Below the pieces are notes generated by a model. The model had not been told where the DNA came from and ran no database searches. It saw only the letters and a list, made by a program, of their open reading frames with translations. Below, one piece after another: positions 8,083-16,214 of a stretch of 32,322 bases of DNA. The DNA comes from Planctomycetota bacterium. Its GTDB lineage: Bacteria > Planctomycetota > Phycisphaerae > Sedimentisphaerales > Anaerobacaceae. Made by a program: the position numbers and the translations under genes. Location of the stretch: the NCBI GenBank assembly GCA_020351025.1, contig CP070728.1, forward strand, positions 565,892 through 598,213. Direction: 5' to 3'. Each line of letters begins with the position of its first letter. Position 1 is the first letter of the stretch.

Positions 8083-8826
8083 TTATTTTTGCCTTTTCTT
8101 ATATCTTTCAGTGAACTCAGCATATTGTTCTGGGGTGTCTATGCCTTCGCAGGTATGTTTGATTTTTCCGACTAAAATGTCAAAGCCGTTTTCGAGCGCA
8201 CGCAGTTGTTCGAGCTTTTCAGTTTTTTCAAGTGGCGTTTGCGGTAAAGCTGTGATTTTCAGTAAGAATTCTTTGCGATAAGCGTAAATGCCAATATGCC
8301 GTAAGTACTGCTGAACTTCGCCCAAGCCGGTTTCTTCCCTGTCATAGGGTATGGGAGCTCGCGAAAAGTAAATCGCTCTATCATCACAATCGATAATGAC
8401 CTTTACGATATTTGGGTCGGCAATCTGCTCTGCGTGTTGGAAGTCAGCAGCGAGCGTAGCCATTTGGTAATCGGGATTTTTTATCAAAAGGTCGGCCAGG
8501 AAATCTATATTTTCCGGGTCGATTTCCGGCTCATCGGCCTGAAGGTTCACCACGATTTCAGTATCAATATCGGCGACAGCTTCGGCGATGCGGTCGGTTC
8601 CGCTTTTGTGGTCGGGCGAGGTTAGGATACATTCGGCACCGAAAGATTTAGCGGCTTCGGCAATTCGTTCATCGTCAGCTGCTATTATTACATTGTCGGG
8701 CAGCTTGGCTAAGCAGGCCTGCTCGTAGGTGTGCTGGATGAGGAATTTGCCGGTATCTTTGGCGAGAACTTTACCGGTGAATCTGGTCGAACTGTAACGA
8801 GCAGGAATACAAGCTAAAATTTTCAC
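8083..8826 (-). CDS. kdsB: 3-deoxy-manno-octulosonate cytidylyltransferase
   Basis: Activates Kdo as CMP-Kdo for lipopolysaccharide core synthesis. The 247-residue protein starts at a GTG (8826) behind GGAAGG. It shows CIPARYSSTRFTGKVL (6-21), the NTP-binding start of the family, then IIAADDERIAEAAKSFGAE, SGTDRIAEA, VVNLQADEPEIDPE and YFSRAPIPYDRE, all KdsB hallmarks. Length is normal. It implies a Kdo-containing outer membrane glycolipid. It is first in a kdsB-pyrG operon, where pyrG supplies the CTP used by KdsB, and has a clear promoter upstream. Confidence 0.95.
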   Translation of the reverse strand: MKILACIPARYSSTRFTGKVLAKDTGKFLIQHTYEQACLAKLPDNVIIAADDERIAEAAKSFGAECILTSPDHKSGTDRIAEAVADIDTEIVVNLQADEPEIDPENIDFLADLLIKNPDYQMATLAADFQHAEQIADPNIVKVIIDCDDRAIYFSRAPIPYDREETGLGEVQQYLRHIGIYAYRKEFLLKITALPQTPLEKTEKLEQLRALENGFDILVGKIKHTCEGIDTPEQYAEFTERYKKRQK

Positions 8827-8879
8827 CCTTGTTTAAACCTTCCCGGCAGCAGAATCTTATAAAAAACCACTGCCGGTGC

Positions 8880-8908
8880 ATACTAAGCCATATGAAATCC
8901 TTTGTCAA
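8880..8908 (-). promoter_or_regulatory. promoter of kdsB-pyrG
   Basis: On the minus strand, TTGACA (8908-8903) and TAGTAT (8885-8880) are spaced by 17 bases. Transcription would begin near 8873, about 47 bases before the kdsB GTG. An inverted repeat (CCGGCAG 8843-8849 with CTGCCGG 8870-8876) lies just downstream, overlapping the expected start point; its importance is uncertain. Confidence 0.65.
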
Positions 8909-8955
8909 GACCTCTCAAAATTTTCCCTGGCATCTCGTACTGCAAAAGATTATCC

Positions 8956-8984
8956 TTGACACAATTAAAAGGATTTGGTTTAAT
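8956..8984 (+). promoter_or_regulatory. promoter of the trp operon
   Basis: TTGACA (8956-8961), a 17-base spacer and TTTAAT (8979-8984) form a near-consensus promoter. The expected start of transcription is about 8990-8992, only a few bases before the ATG of the leader peptide at 8994. It is divergent from the kdsB promoter. Confidence 0.75.
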
Positions 8985-8993
8985 GTGTCTATT

Positions 8994-9047
8994 ATGAGGC
9001 AAATTAACCGCATAAATACCATTAACTGGTGGTGGCCTGTTGGATAA
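8994..9047 (+). CDS. trpL: trp operon leader peptide
   Basis: A 17-codon ORF, MRQINRINTINWWWPVG, with three consecutive UGG Trp codons at 9027-9035. It sits between the trp promoter and a terminator hairpin ahead of trpE. Its function is inferred from this layout: translation senses charged tRNA-Trp, and stalling at the Trp codons frees the downstream antiterminator. No Shine-Dalgarno site lies at normal distance (AAAAGGA is about 20 bases away and would be upstream of the transcription start), so leaderless initiation is likely. Confidence 0.85.
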   Translation: MRQINRINTINWWWPVG

Positions 9048-9133
9048 CTCCGACAGGTAAGCGGTGATTTGCTGTTAAAATTCGTTAGATTTGCTTAACG
9101 GCAGCCTGTTGGAGAAACAGGGTGCCTTTTTTT
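9036..9133 (+). promoter_or_regulatory. trp attenuator: alternative hairpins and terminator
   Basis: Segment 1 (CCTGTTGG, 9036-9043) begins at the base after the last Trp codon and pairs with segment 2 (CCGACAGG, 9050-9057). Segment 3 contains the identical CCTGTTGG (9105-9112), so segment 2 can pair with either. Segment 3 also forms the 5' arm of the terminator. A ribosome stalled on the Trp codons would cover segment 1, leaving segment 2 to pair with segment 3 and prevent termination. When Trp-tRNA is plentiful, 1:2 and the terminator form. All pairings are read directly from the sequence; the mechanism follows the known enterobacterial model. Confidence 0.85.
9100..9133 (+). terminator. 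trp attenuator terminator
   Basis: GGCAGCCTGTT (9100-9110), loop GGAGA, AACAGGGTGCC (9116-9126), then seven T (9127-9133). The 11-pair stem has one mismatch. It lies 54 bases before the chosen trpE start and is the regulated terminator of the attenuator. Confidence 0.9.
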
Positions 9134-9187
9134 ATTTGTATTTTTAACGATTTGCGGATAAAAAATTGCAGTAAAAGGGTTCGAACT

Positions 9188-10783
9188 ATGGATGATTACA
9201 GACAAGTTATAGTAAATGCAAAGCCGGGACAAATTGTGCCTATCGTCAAACAAATCGATATGGCCGAGCCGGTCGATTTCTTCGCCAAGCTAACCGACTA
9301 TGGGCGGGCTAAAAACTGCTGCTTATTGGAAGCAAGCGACTATTTGGCGGAGAACGCATTGAGCTTCGGCACAGCAAGGCCGGCACTGTACCTCACCGGC
9401 ACCGGCAATGAATTTACAATCAAGTCTCTCAGCAAAACCGGCACGCGCATAATAGAGTATTTATCATCTCAGGCAAAAGAAAGGTTCGCCTTCTGCGAAT
9501 CAGTCGAATTTGGACCGGATGTGATTACAGGTCAAATTAAGCAGGACGATGGAATCATAGATGAAGAAGCGCGTCTGCAAAGCATAAATCAAATGGACGT
9601 GCTGCGGGCAGTTGCGTTTGCTTTTAGCCTGGCGAGCAAACCGTTCCGAGTAACCTGCGGGCTGCTTGGGGCTATAAGCTATGATTTCATAGACCAGTTT
9701 GAAAAGCTGCCGCCAAATAAAAACAACCTGCTCGGCAATCCTGATTACGAACTCTATTTTGCTGACAACATTTTTTTGATGGACCACCAACATGGCCAAG
9801 GTTATGTGATTGTCAATTGTTTAATAACCGATGGTGACCGTGAGGCGGCAATCACCGAGGCGAAAGATTGTTTCGATTGCTATGCTAATCTTGCACGGTT
9901 TGAGACACCAAAAGGACAAAAATATACCGGCTCGCTTCCCCCTGCCTCAACCGATACCGACCAGCAGGAGTATGAAAGAATAGTTCGTGATGCCAAGCAG
10001 CATATTATAGATGGTGACATTTTACAGGTCGTTTTGAGCAGAACTAAATTAGAGCCTTGCCCGGATGAGCCGTTGGATGTTTATAAGCGCCTAAGAAAGT
10101 TGAATCCTTCGCCTTATATGTTTTATCTGAACACCCCGAATACGATTTTGATAGGCTCCAGCCCGGAACTTAATTTGCGCGTAAGCGGAACTGAGAACCC
10201 GAGCGTGGAAATCAGGCCTATTGCCGGCACAAAGCCCAGAGGTCGAATCGCAGATAAAATCGATGCCGATACCGATTTTAGATACGAAGCTGAGCTGAAG
10301 CTCGACCACAAAGAGCTGGCTGAGCATATAATGCTGGTTGATTTGGCAAGAAATGATATTGCGCGTGTGGCTGAGCCGGGCAGCAGAGTTGTTACGGAAC
10401 TGCTGACGGTTGAAAAATATGCCTCCGTCCAGCATTTGGTAAGTAACGTCAGAGGGACTTTAAGGTCTGATTTGGATGCATTGAGCGCATATCTTGCCAC
10501 GATGAATATGGGGACACTTACAGGGGCGCCGAAAATCGAAGCAATGAAACTTATACGTCTTTTTGAGAAAAACAAGCGCGGCTACTACGGCGGAGCGGTC
10601 ATGTATCTGACCGTCGATGGCCAATTCGATAGTTGCATAACTATAAGAAGTCTCCAGGTCAAAAACCATACAGCTTATATTCGGGTCGGTGCGGGCATCG
10701 TACACGATAGTGTACCAAAAACAGAATTTGATGAAACCGAGCACAAAGCAAACTCCTGCTTGCGTGCCGTTCGCGGAAAGTAA
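9188..10783 (+). CDS. trpE: anthranilate synthase component I
   Basis: Converts chorismate and ammonia to anthranilate, the first step of tryptophan synthesis, with TrpG supplying ammonia. The start is the ATG at 9188 with AAAAGGG about 8 bases upstream; the frame also opens at 9122, but that start lies inside the terminator T-region. The 531-residue protein has the chorismate-binding domain: GDILQVVLSRTK, PSPYMFYLN, IGSSPEL, RPIAGTKPRG, DLARNDIARV, GTLTGAPKIEAM and IRVGAGIVHDS. The N-terminal Trp-binding motif, LLES in enterobacterial enzymes, reads LLEAS (46-50), so feedback inhibition may differ. First structural gene of the operon; 13 bases precede trpG. Confidence 0.96.
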   Translation: MDDYRQVIVNAKPGQIVPIVKQIDMAEPVDFFAKLTDYGRAKNCCLLEASDYLAENALSFGTARPALYLTGTGNEFTIKSLSKTGTRIIEYLSSQAKERFAFCESVEFGPDVITGQIKQDDGIIDEEARLQSINQMDVLRAVAFAFSLASKPFRVTCGLLGAISYDFIDQFEKLPPNKNNLLGNPDYELYFADNIFLMDHQHGQGYVIVNCLITDGDREAAITEAKDCFDCYANLARFETPKGQKYTGSLPPASTDTDQQEYERIVRDAKQHIIDGDILQVVLSRTKLEPCPDEPLDVYKRLRKLNPSPYMFYLNTPNTILIGSSPELNLRVSGTENPSVEIRPIAGTKPRGRIADKIDADTDFRYEAELKLDHKELAEHIMLVDLARNDIARVAEPGSRVVTELLTVEKYASVQHLVSNVRGTLRSDLDALSAYLATMNMGTLTGAPKIEAMKLIRLFEKNKRGYYGGAVMYLTVDGQFDSCITIRSLQVKNHTAYIRVGAGIVHDSVPKTEFDETEHKANSCLRAVRGK

Positions 10784-10796
10784 AGGACAAAAGCCT

Positions 10797-11399
10797 ATGC
10801 AAGAAAAGTTGAAAAAAGTTTTGTTTATCGATAACTTTGATTCGTTCACATATAACCTGGTCGATGATTTCTGCAAGCGCAATTGCCAGGCCAAGGTTTA
10901 TCGTGCCGACACCAAACTTGAGGAACTCAAACAATTGGCCGATGAATTTGACCCTGACCTTCTTGTGATTTCACCGGGACCGGGGACGCCGGATACCGCA
11001 GGGGTCTCACTTTCAGTAGTGGATTATTTTAAGGACAAACTGCCCATATTAGGAGTATGCCTCGGCCATCAGGTAATTGCACAGTATTTCGGAGGCAAAA
11101 TCGGTCATGCCCCAAAACCAATGCACGGCAAGCCATCGAGAATAACACACAACCAAAGGGGCATCTTTGCCGGCGTTGAAAATCCCCTGCAGGCAGGACG
11201 ATATCACAGTCTCTGTGTTTTGGAATTGCCGGATTGCCTACAGCAAACGGCGGAGTTTGAGGGGATTGTTATGGCCATTGAGCACAAAGAGCTTCCAATA
11301 TTCGGCGTGCAGTTCCATCCGGAAAGTATTCTAACCCCTGCAGGCGACAAGATAATCGAAAACGTTTTATCAATCGCAAAAACAAAGAAACAAAGGTGA
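10797..11399 (+). CDS. trpG: anthranilate synthase component II (glutamine amidotransferase)
   Basis: Class I glutamine amidotransferase that delivers ammonia to TrpE. Start at the ATG at 10797, behind TAAAGGAC. The frame is open upstream to 10689, but that part overlaps the end of trpE. The 200-residue protein begins with FIDNFDSFTYNLV and has SPGPGTP, the nucleophile motif GVCLGHQ and FHPESI with the His-Glu pair. The same subunit often also serves p-aminobenzoate synthase (PabA), but placement between trpE and trpD makes TrpG the primary role. Confidence 0.95.
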   Translation: MQEKLKKVLFIDNFDSFTYNLVDDFCKRNCQAKVYRADTKLEELKQLADEFDPDLLVISPGPGTPDTAGVSLSVVDYFKDKLPILGVCLGHQVIAQYFGGKIGHAPKPMHGKPSRITHNQRGIFAGVENPLQAGRYHSLCVLELPDCLQQTAEFEGIVMAIEHKELPIFGVQFHPESILTPAGDKIIENVLSIAKTKKQR

Positions 11400-11408
11400 G
11401 AAGCATAG

Positions 11409-12431
11409 ATGGCAACAATAACTGAATTCATTAGGCTGTTGCTTCAAGGCAAAGATTTGAGTTTTGAACAGGCAACCAGCTTGCTGGACATTATTTTCCA
11501 GGGCCGGGTGGGCGAGGCCGAAATCGCGGCGTTTCTTACCGCTATGCGCATCAAAGGGGCAACTGCTGCGGAACTGGCAGGCCTGGCAAAATCTCTGCGA
11601 ACGCACGCTGTGAAGGTGAAAGTAGATGTCGACAGGCTGGTTGATACCTGTGGTACAGGCGGCGGAGCGTTTAAGACCTCAAACATTTCGACTGCTGCTG
11701 CCATAGTAGCTGCCGGGGCAGGAGTATATGTTGCCAAGCACGGTAATCGCGGGATAACCAGCAAGTGCGGCTCAGCCGACGTACTTGAGCAATTGGGTGT
11801 TAAGATAGACGCCGGTGCTGATACCGTGGCAAAATGCATAACAGAGGCGCATGTCGGATTTATGTTCGCGCCTAAGTTCCACCCTGCGATGAAATACGTT
11901 CAGCCAATACGTAAAAGTCTTGGCTTTAGAACAGTATTTAACATCCTTGGGCCTCTGGCTAATCCAGCTGGCGCTACTGCGCAGGTACTCGGCGTCGGTG
12001 ATGAGAGCTTGATGGAACAGATAGCCGAAGCGCTTAAACTGCTCGGTAGTCGTTATGCAATGGTGGTTCACAGTAATGGTCTGGATGAGATAAGCACTAT
12101 CGGAGTTACCAAGATACTTGAATTGAAAGAAGGTAAAATTGCGGGGAAAGAACTCAACCCCGAAGACTTGGGGATTACGTTAGCTGGCGTAGATGACTTG
12201 AAGGTAACCGATGCCAAAACAAGTGCTGAAGTTCTAAGGGATATACTAACAGGTGCGGAGGCCGGACCGCGCAAAGACATTGTTATTCTAAATGCTGCCG
12301 CTGCAATAATCGCGGGTGCATTGGCCGATGATTTCGAATCGGCAATTAAGTTGGCTGAAGCTTCAATCAGTGATGGTAGGGCACCGGCCTGTCTGGAAAA
12401 GTTAATTGAAGTCTCAAACAGCGGAGCGTGA
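11409..12431 (+). CDS. trpD: anthranilate phosphoribosyltransferase
   Basis: Transfers the phosphoribosyl group of PRPP to anthranilate. It starts 10 bases after trpG. The 340-residue length is typical. Motifs: DTCGTGGGAFKTSNIST (residues 79-95, PRPP and magnesium), KHGNRGITSKCGSADVLE (110-127), FMFAPKFHPAMKYV and RKSLGFRTVFNILGPLANPA. All key regions are intact. In many operons trpC follows trpD; here a 56-base non-coding gap leads straight to trpF. Confidence 0.96.
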   Translation: MATITEFIRLLLQGKDLSFEQATSLLDIIFQGRVGEAEIAAFLTAMRIKGATAAELAGLAKSLRTHAVKVKVDVDRLVDTCGTGGGAFKTSNISTAAAIVAAGAGVYVAKHGNRGITSKCGSADVLEQLGVKIDAGADTVAKCITEAHVGFMFAPKFHPAMKYVQPIRKSLGFRTVFNILGPLANPAGATAQVLGVGDESLMEQIAEALKLLGSRYAMVVHSNGLDEISTIGVTKILELKEGKIAGKELNPEDLGITLAGVDDLKVTDAKTSAEVLRDILTGAEAGPRKDIVILNAAAAIIAGALADDFESAIKLAEASISDGRAPACLEKLIEVSNSGA

Positions 12432-12487
12432 ATTGTGGGCAGTGAATTGTCAATCGAATCACTAAACACAAATCACTAAATACGACT
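12432..12487. repeat. short AT-rich repeat-like spacer where trpC would be expected
   Basis: This 56-base gap is the only sizeable spacer inside the trp operon. Its second half (AATCACTAAACACAAATCAC then TAAATACGACT) shares the words ACTAAATAC and ACGACT with the repetitive spacer at 31799-31891. No gene or good ribosome site is visible in it. Confidence 0.5.
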
Positions 12488-13111
12488 ATGTTGATAGTCA
12501 AAGTTAAAATTTGTGGCATTACAAATTATAAAGATGCTGTGGCAGCAATAGATATGGGTGCGGACCTGCTCGGATTTAATTTTTATTCGAAAAGCCCAAG
12601 ATATATAGCACCGGCAAAGGCTGCTGGGATAATAAACAAGTTACCTGCTTTCATAGATGTTGCCGGTGTCTTTGTGAATGAAGCCCTCGAAAAGATACAT
12701 GAAACGAAAAACCTGTGCCAGTTAGACTGGGTCCAGTTGCACGGTGACGAAGGCCCTGAGTTTTGTAAGGAGTTTCTCTCTCATAATGTAAAATTAATGA
12801 AGGCAATCAGGGTAAGAGACCAGAGTGATATTCAGCGGGCGGAGGACTATTTTACCGATGCTATTTTGCTGGATGCTTTTGCTCCCGATAAATACGGCGG
12901 CACAGGAATAACCTTCGACTGGAACATCATAGGCCATATCGGCAAACGCATATTTCTGGCAGGTGGGATAAATCCCGACAATGCAGCGGCAGCAGTTAAA
13001 TTAGGAGTTTATGGAATTGATGTCTGTAGTGGCGTCGAAGCTAAGCCGGGCAAAAAAGACCATAAGAAAATGAAAAAACTCTTTGAAAACATTCGATATT
13101 TGAGAGCTTAG
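12488..13111 (+). CDS. trpF: phosphoribosylanthranilate isomerase
   Basis: Isomerises phosphoribosylanthranilate to CdRP by an Amadori rearrangement. A 207-residue TIM barrel with the catalytic Cys9 in [21 protein letters not shown], the catalytic Asp in [21 protein letters not shown], and the phosphate-binding [10 protein letters not shown] and [16 protein letters not shown]. The start at 12488 lacks an obvious Shine-Dalgarno; a start a few codons later would also fit. It is a free-standing TrpF, not fused to TrpC, and no trpC occurs in the window. Confidence 0.95.
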   Translation: MLIVKVKICGITNYKDAVAAIDMGADLLGFNFYSKSPRYIAPAKAAGIINKLPAFIDVAGVFVNEALEKIHETKNLCQLDWVQLHGDEGPEFCKEFLSHNVKLMKAIRVRDQSDIQRAEDYFTDAILLDAFAPDKYGGTGITFDWNIIGHIGKRIFLAGGINPDNAAAAVKLGVYGIDVCSGVEAKPGKKDHKKMKKLFENIRYLRA

Positions 13112-13122
13112 GGAAGTTTGCT

Positions 13123-14313
13123 ATGAAGTATAAAGGGAGATTCGGAGACTATGGCGGCTTCTATGTGCCGGAAGTTTTGATACCGGCATTGGAAGAATTG
13201 GAGGATGCGTTTTATCGCTTCTATGAGGATGTTCGATTTGTGACTGAGTTAGAGCAGCTTTCGAAAGACTATGCCGGCAGGCCAAGCCCTCTTTATTATG
13301 CAAAAAGATTCAGTGAGTATGTCGGCTTTAAGGTATATCTGAAGCGCGAGGACCTTCTGCACGGAGGTGCACACAAGGTCAACAATACGCTTGGCCAGGG
13401 CCTTTTAGCAAAGTATATGGGTAAAACCAAACTCATTGCAGAAACCGGTGCAGGTCAGCACGGCCTGGCTACAGCGATGGTTGGAGCCTTGTTTGGAATG
13501 GAGACGAAAATTTTTATGGGCGTAATCGATATCGAGCGACAAAGTGTCAACGTGCACAAGATGAAACTCTGCGGTGCAGAAGTCATCCCGATTGAAGGTG
13601 GCTCAGGAACTCTCAAAGACGCCATCAACGATGCGCTTCGATACTGGACAGCTCATGTTAGCGATACGTTTTATCTTTTTGGTTCGGCCTGTGGGCCTCA
13701 TCCGTATCCTACCATAGTAAAACATTTTCAAAGCTGTATCGGTAAAGAGACCAGGCAGCAATGTCTCGATGAAATTGGCAAACTGCCGGATATGGTTGTA
13801 GCTTGTGTCGGCGGGGGCAGTAATGCTATAGGTATCTTTTCAGCCTTTATCGAGGATAAAGACGTCAAGCTAATCGGAGTCGAAGCTGGCGGCAGAAGCC
13901 TGGACAGTGGCAAACACGCTGCAACACTTGTGGCTGGTAGGGTCGGTATCCTCCACGGCGCAAAGTCTTATCTGCTGCAGGATAAACAAGGCCAGGTCTA
14001 CGATACCGAATCGGTAAGTGCCGGGCTTGATTACCCGGCAGTAGGGCCGGAACATTGCTTGCTAAAAGACACTGGCAGGGCTCAATATGTTGCGGCAGAG
14101 GATGAGGATGTGCTTGATGCATTTGAGTTGCTCAGCAAGAGCGAAGGGATACTACCCGCTCTGGAAAGTGCACACGCTTTGGCGTATCTTTGCAGTCAAA
14201 AAGGAAAATTGGACAAAGAGACAATTGCGGTGGTAAATCTTTCTGGCCGAGGGGATAAGGATGTCGGCATTGTAGAAAAACATCGACCTTTAGAACAGGC
14301 GAGTGACCGATGA
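13123..14313 (+). CDS. trpB: tryptophan synthase beta chain
   Basis: PLP enzyme joining indole (channelled from TrpA) to serine. 396 residues, starting behind AGGGAAG. The PLP Lys85 lies in [13 protein letters not shown] and the catalytic Glu107 in AETGAGQHG. The phosphate cup GGGSNAIG and the C-terminal LSGRGDKD are present. This is the canonical TrpB1 type that works with TrpA. Its stop codon overlaps the trpA start (ATGA at 14310-14313), indicating translational coupling. Confidence 0.97.
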   Translation: MKYKGRFGDYGGFYVPEVLIPALEELEDAFYRFYEDVRFVTELEQLSKDYAGRPSPLYYAKRFSEYVGFKVYLKREDLLHGGAHKVNNTLGQGLLAKYMGKTKLIAETGAGQHGLATAMVGALFGMETKIFMGVIDIERQSVNVHKMKLCGAEVIPIEGGSGTLKDAINDALRYWTAHVSDTFYLFGSACGPHPYPTIVKHFQSCIGKETRQQCLDEIGKLPDMVVACVGGGSNAIGIFSAFIEDKDVKLIGVEAGGRSLDSGKHAATLVAGRVGILHGAKSYLLQDKQGQVYDTESVSAGLDYPAVGPEHCLLKDTGRAQYVAAEDEDVLDAFELLSKSEGILPALESAHALAYLCSQKGKLDKETIAVVNLSGRGDKDVGIVEKHRPLEQASDR

Positions 14314-15110
14314 AAACATACAAGCAAGTTTTTTCCGAATTAAAGAGGGCAGCGTTGATACCATTTTTCGTAATCGGTGACCCTGATTTCGACACAAGTC
14401 TCAAAATCGTAAAGGCAGCTATCGATGCAGGAGCTGATATCCTGGAACTGGGCATACCATTCTCCGACCCGATAGCGGATGGGCCTACTATCCAGAAAGC
14501 TGATATCCGGTCTTTGAAAAGCGGCATTAATGTGCAAAAAGCACTAAAATTCATCCGAAAGCTCAAGGATTACAAGGATATCCCTATCGGGTTGTTGATG
14601 TACTACAACTTAGTTTATCAATATGGAATAGAAAATTTTTTCACTGACTTCCAACAGGCGGGCGTTAACAGCGTTTTAGTTGCCGATTTGAGTATCGATG
14701 ATGCGGATGAAATTATCGCTCCTGCCGCCTCAGCCGGCCTTGATACTGTTTTTATGGTCACCCCAAATACAAATACCCAAAGAATGAAACTGATTGCCTC
14801 CAAGACCACCGGCTTTATCTATGCCGTCTCGCTGCTGGGCGTTACCGGCAGCAGAGAAAAACTATCCGATATGGTTGAGACGCTGGTCGGCAAATTGAAA
14901 GGGCTTACCAGGGTTCCTGTTTGTGTGGGTTTTGGAATCAGCAGAGCCGAACATGCGGTAATGGTTGCATCAGCAGGGGCTGACGGTGTAATAATCGGTT
15001 CCAAGATAGTGCAATTAATCGAAGAAAATTTGGATAGCAGAGAAAAAATCCTGTCTGAAATTTCAAGCTTCTTAACCAGCGTTAAAAACTCGATTCCACT
15101 TCGTTCTTGA
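14310..15110 (+). CDS. trpA: tryptophan synthase alpha chain
   Basis: Cleaves indole-3-glycerol phosphate to indole, passed to TrpB. The 266-residue barrel has the catalytic Glu46 and Asp57 in [18 protein letters not shown], then [27 protein letters not shown] and [10 protein letters not shown], and the phosphate site [12 protein letters not shown]. It overlaps trpB by four bases and is the last gene of the operon, followed by a terminator. Confidence 0.97.
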   Translation: MKTYKQVFSELKRAALIPFFVIGDPDFDTSLKIVKAAIDAGADILELGIPFSDPIADGPTIQKADIRSLKSGINVQKALKFIRKLKDYKDIPIGLLMYYNLVYQYGIENFFTDFQQAGVNSVLVADLSIDDADEIIAPAASAGLDTVFMVTPNTNTQRMKLIASKTTGFIYAVSLLGVTGSREKLSDMVETLVGKLKGLTRVPVCVGFGISRAEHAVMVASAGADGVIIGSKIVQLIEENLDSREKILSEISSFLTSVKNSIPLRS

Positions 15111-15118
15111 ATGGCATA

Positions 15119-15151
15119 GAATCCGGACCACCGGGGGGATTCACATTTTTT
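15119..15151 (+). terminator. terminator of the trp operon
   Basis: GAATCC (15119-15124) pairs with GGATTC (15137-15142), with further CC/GG pairing inside, and six T follow at 15146-15151. It begins 8 bases past the trpA stop codon and separates trpA from the convergent gene at 15185. Confidence 0.7.
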
Positions 15152-15184
15152 GCGACTTTTGCAAAGTGAAAATTCTGCTAATAG

Positions 15185-16060
15185 TTACTCCGCGGGACTG
15201 TGGCGGCGACTGTGCGGATAATAAAGCCAGGGATGTCGACGGAGTCTGCGGTTAATTAGTCTTCGGTTTTCTTCTATGCGCTCTTCGAGTATTTTCAATT
15301 GGAAAGCCATGCTCTCATCTATCTTAGAGATTTCCTCCAAGATTTTTTGGTAATCGTCCTCAATAGCTGCTGAAATTTTACTGAATCTTTCCATGCTTTC
15401 ATTAATCTGCTCGATGCTTGCATTAAACTTATCTTCAAGTTCCTCAATCCTTGACTCAATCTCTGCTTCAAATTCCAGTTTCTTCAGCACGGCACGGGAT
15501 TCCACTTCTTGTATCCACACCTCTCTGTCTGCACGCAGATGCTCTAAGCTCTGGTCTATTTGCTCTATCTTTTCATCGTCCGGGCCTTGGGTTTCCACTA
15601 CAGACCGTCTGGCTTTCTCATAACAGCGAATTGCCTGTATAAAGTCGTCCGCATCATCCCTGAAGTCCCACGTTCTGCCCGTAAAATATTCAGCAAGCTC
15701 CAGGTAATATTTGTATTTCGGTGTCTTCCTGATGCGCAACGTCCTCGAATCAACCTCTCTTTTACTGTAAGTGGAAACAACAATTGCGCTTCCCTCTAAT
15801 TGTTCAACAGTGATTTTATTTTTGTCTTCCGAAAGCAACTTTCCCGTTATTAGCTTTCCATTTCTCAAATAAAAGTCCGCACTTTTGACAAAATCCACTC
15901 TTTGTCTTTGCTTGTCATCATTTTGAGTCGTTATGGGAATTTCCTGTTCTGTTTCAATCGTGTTTTCGTTTTGACCGGCTTGTGTATATGCAGCAAAGAC
16001 ATTGCTGAAAGCAATGACCAATATTGATACCGTTGTGATTATGGTGATTGTGTTTTTCAT
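15185..16060 (-). CDS. exported coiled-coil protein of unknown function
   Basis: 291 residues starting behind GGGAGGTTAC. Residues 1-24 form a signal peptide ending near VFAAYTQA. Residues about 60-115 hold a short beta-rich segment (FYLRNGKLITGKLLSEDKNK) of the kind seen in small SH3/Sm-like barrels of planctomycete exported proteins; that comparison is only suggestive. Residues about 115-160 (YYLELAEYF, DDADDFIQAIRCYEKARRSV) look like a TPR pair. Residues about 160-280 are a continuous Glu/Lys/Ile-rich coiled coil. The C-terminus is Arg/His-rich (NRRLRRHPWLYYPHSRRH). I do not recognise a named family. A periplasmic scaffold role is possible. It is a single gene, convergent with trpA. Confidence 0.75.
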   Translation of the reverse strand: MKNTITIITTVSILVIAFSNVFAAYTQAGQNENTIETEQEIPITTQNDDKQRQRVDFVKSADFYLRNGKLITGKLLSEDKNKITVEQLEGSAIVVSTYSKREVDSRTLRIRKTPKYKYYLELAEYFTGRTWDFRDDADDFIQAIRCYEKARRSVVETQGPDDEKIEQIDQSLEHLRADREVWIQEVESRAVLKKLEFEAEIESRIEELEDKFNASIEQINESMERFSKISAAIEDDYQKILEEISKIDESMAFQLKILEERIEENRRLINRRLRRHPWLYYPHSRRHSPAE

Positions 16061-16214
16061 TTTTTTTGTAACCTCCCGAAGAATCCTGTTTCTTTCTAAA
16101 TTATTATACGGGGTGTTCAGGCCAAATGCAGCAAAAATAAAGATACGCTTCGTGCTTCATATCGGTTGTGATTTGTGGCTGGTGTCTTGAAGCGCGAGAC
16201 CAGCCGTACGGTCT

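Noticed and set aside
8070-8123. Longer start for CTP synthase at 8123
   Set aside because: It would overlap kdsB and lacks a Shine-Dalgarno, while the ATG at 8069 follows AAAGGAG at good distance.
9122-9187. trpE start at 9122
   Set aside because: It lies inside the attenuator terminator; the ATG at 9188 has a ribosome site and begins the recognisable protein.
10689-10796. trpG start at 10689
   Set aside because: The extension lies inside the end of trpE and adds no family sequence.
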